Source of the DNA: Dysgonomonas sp. HGC4 | Lineage (GTDB): Bacteria; Bacteroidota; Bacteroidia; Bacteroidales; Dysgonomonadaceae | Length of the DNA stretch: 64,000 nt | Assembly (NCBI RefSeq): GCF_001261715.1 | Contig: NZ_CVRU01000119.1 | Span: 1-64,000, forward strand | Direction: 5' to 3' | Shown here: positions 62,885 through 64,000 of the stretch, in pieces | Layout: each line of letters starts with the position of its first letter | How positions within the stretch are numbered: the stretch's first letter is position 1 | Made by a program: the position numbers and the translations under genes | Notes under the pieces: model-generated | Told to the model about the DNA's origin: nothing | The model's input: only the letters and a program-made list of their open reading frames with translations | Databases searched by the model: none

Positions 62885-63248
62885 AGTATTAATAATATAG
62901 TGACAATTGGTAGAATAAACTCACTACAAAATTCTAAAAATATATTTTACGCACTGTACGGTCGTGTTAGCAATTCTACGCCCCCATCCAGATGAATGGA
63001 AAGTAATATTTTAGGCGAAACGGTATAGGAGCAAACAACCCGAAAATTGGATAAACATCTTCAACAAAATAAGTGAGCCTATAATACTTTATAGTCAAAC
63101 CCAAAAGTTGAGAAGAATCTGAAATTTGAAAGCAGATCAATACCGCCTAAGATAAATTACGATCCAAACACCCAAATAAGAGAGCCATAGACTTTAATTA
63201 GTCTGTGGTTCTTTTTCATTTATAAACCCATTAAACCATAAAGAAGAT
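62885..63248 (+). other. Non-coding leader region before ardA
   Basis: 364 bp without a gene. Near its start is a 6-bp inverted repeat, TAGTGA/TCACTA (about 62898-62927). The middle, with a short C-rich stretch (CGCCCCCATCC, 62980-62990), is less AT-rich than its surroundings. It ends in a terminator-like hairpin (63181-63216). This looks like a small RNA or a regulated leader; no known RNA family was recognised. Confidence 0.5.
63181..63216 (+). terminator. Terminator-like hairpin just upstream of ardA
   Basis: A 13-bp stem, AGAGCCATAGACT with AGTCTGTGGTTCT (two G-T wobbles), loop TTAATT, followed by four T residues. It ends 33 bp before the ardA start, so it either ends an upstream small RNA or attenuates ardA. 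Confidence 0.75.
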
Positions 63249-63791
63249 ATGGATGCAAACGATCTGATAGAAGCTAAAGTTTACGTTGGAACATATAAAA
63301 AATACAATCAAGGCTCACTATTTGGTAAATGGCTAGAATTATCAAACTACACAGATAAAGCAGAATTCTATCAAGATTGCCTAGAACTACATGAAGACGA
63401 ACAAGACCCCGAACTTATGTTTCAAGACCATGAAGGAATACCACAAGGATTGATTAATGAGAGTTGGATAAGCGAAACCATTTTTGAACTGATACATAAA
63501 GCCAATGATATAAACGATCTCGATGCTTTCCTGTCATTTCTGGATCTTACAGGATGCAATTTAGAAGATGAAGAAATAAGCTATTTAGTTCAGAAATTTA
63601 GAGATAGCTACTATGGAAGATTCATTAATGAAGAAGCATTTGCCAGTTTATTAGTAGAAGATGGATATTTAGGCGATATACCTGAGAATATAAAACATTA
63701 TATAGATTACGCAAACATCGCTAGTGATCTATTCATGACAGACTATCATTACGACAATGAAACAAACGCAGTTTTTAGTCGAAATTATTGA
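63249..63791 (+). CDS. ardA: Antirestriction protein ArdA
   Basis: 180 residues, the usual ArdA length, and strongly acidic. Opening AKVYVGTYKKYNQGSLFGKWLEL, then DPELMFQDHEGIPQGLINESWISE are characteristic. ArdA mimics B-form DNA and blocks type I restriction enzymes, protecting incoming mobile DNA. It stands in an integrated element, where ardA is common. A terminator-like hairpin directly upstream suggests that expression is conditional, perhaps on entry as single-stranded DNA or on antitermination. Confidence 0.95.
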   Translation: MDANDLIEAKVYVGTYKKYNQGSLFGKWLELSNYTDKAEFYQDCLELHEDEQDPELMFQDHEGIPQGLINESWISETIFELIHKANDINDLDAFLSFLDLTGCNLEDEEISYLVQKFRDSYYGRFINEEAFASLLVEDGYLGDIPENIKHYIDYANIASDLFMTDYHYDNETNAVFSRNY

Positions 63792-63801
63792 TTTATAATA
63801 T

Positions 63802-63832
63802 TTTGATTAGATCAGATTTTCCGCTAAATTTG
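63802..63832 (+). promoter_or_regulatory. Promoter pointing out of the window
   Basis: TTTG (63802-63805), 19 bp, then TAAATTTG (63825-63832): both boxes and the spacing match the Bacteroidota consensus exactly. It should drive a gene beyond position 64000. The remaining bases to the window end contain no complete gene. Confidence 0.65.
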
Positions 63833-64000
63833 TGACAATTCCGAAAGATCAAAGAGTTGATATTGGAAGGAAATTTTATTTACGGAAAGCGTTAACGTAT
63901 TATCCTTGATTTGAAAATCTCGACAATTTTTAATCACCCAAGGGTAGTAGCAAATAGCTTTCCACGTCATTGTACATATAACCAGAGATGGTTTTATATA

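Noticed and set aside
62980-63010. A hammerhead-ribozyme-like string (CAGATGAATGGAAAG) in the ardA leader
   Set aside because: The conserved CUGAUGA and GAAA cores are not properly present and helices cannot be closed.
54320-64000. A second copy of the tRNA-Phe 3' end that would mark the right end of the mobile element
   Set aside because: No match to the 3' half of the tRNA was found by eye in the rest of the window.
1-64000. CRISPR array, rRNA genes and insertion-sequence transposases
   Set aside because: No regularly spaced repeats, no rRNA-like sequence and no transposase frame were seen.

Overview
The window is a piece of a Bacteroidota chromosome, most likely from the order Bacteroidales. 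The evidence is two SusC/SusD pairs, a one-protein hybrid two-component system (HTCS), a DUF6377-type regulator, many lipoproteins with short signal peptides, and several promoters of the phylum type (-7 box TAnnTTTG). AT-rich coding sequence and the overall gene content would suit a Dysgonomonas-like genome, but the genus is only an inference.

Region 1 (1-20250) holds a cation/proton antiporter and then a polysaccharide utilization locus (PUL 1). A divergent HTCS faces a secreted GH13, a cytoplasmic GH130, an inner-membrane MFS carrier, an unassigned lipoprotein that may be a glycosidase, SusC, SusD and a LamG-type surface lipoprotein. A nearly identical 76-bp element ending in the -7 box TAGCTTTG sits in front of both the GH13 and the GH130 genes and looks like the regulated promoter of the locus. 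A strong terminator at 17448 closes it. A DinB-like gene overlapping a secreted GH65 gene follows.

Region 2 (20250-30900) is housekeeping and small accessory genes: GNAT and YbaK genes; a thiamin-salvage operon thiM-thiE-tenA-thiD behind a TPP riboswitch whose transcriptional switch can be read in the sequence; a DUF4419 lipoprotein; and a run of small stress- or sensing-type genes (VOC, GNAT, Crp-like, cupin, tautomerase, WYL regulator, GyrI-like, DJ-1/PfpI, DUF1801).

Region 3 (31000-44430) is PUL 2. It is bracketed by a DUF6377 regulator and an AraC-type regulator. Between them are SusC, SusD, a small lipoprotein, a GH2 enzyme with a malectin-like tail, and a bimodular polysaccharide lyase-GH88 protein. 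Together these suggest degradation of a glucuronate-containing polysaccharide.

Region 4 (44600-54300) holds a ferrochelatase fused to an N-terminal membrane domain, tRNA-Lys, a large outer-membrane barrel protein, a 5'-nucleotidase split into two genes in reversed domain order, and a GH3-serine hydrolase fusion.

Region 5 (54285-64000) starts at tRNA-Phe, directly followed by a tyrosine recombinase, and is the left end of an integrated mobile element that runs off the window. It carries an Mrr-nuclease/STAND NTPase gene (a likely anti-phage effector), a LytTR regulator paired with a membrane-anchored phosphodiester-glycosidase-like protein, a DGQHR/ParB-like protein, an SF2-helicase-like protein lacking the Walker A lysine, structured intergenic RNA or DNA, and the antirestriction gene ardA behind a terminator-like hairpin. 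This is the part of the window with the most unexplained biology.
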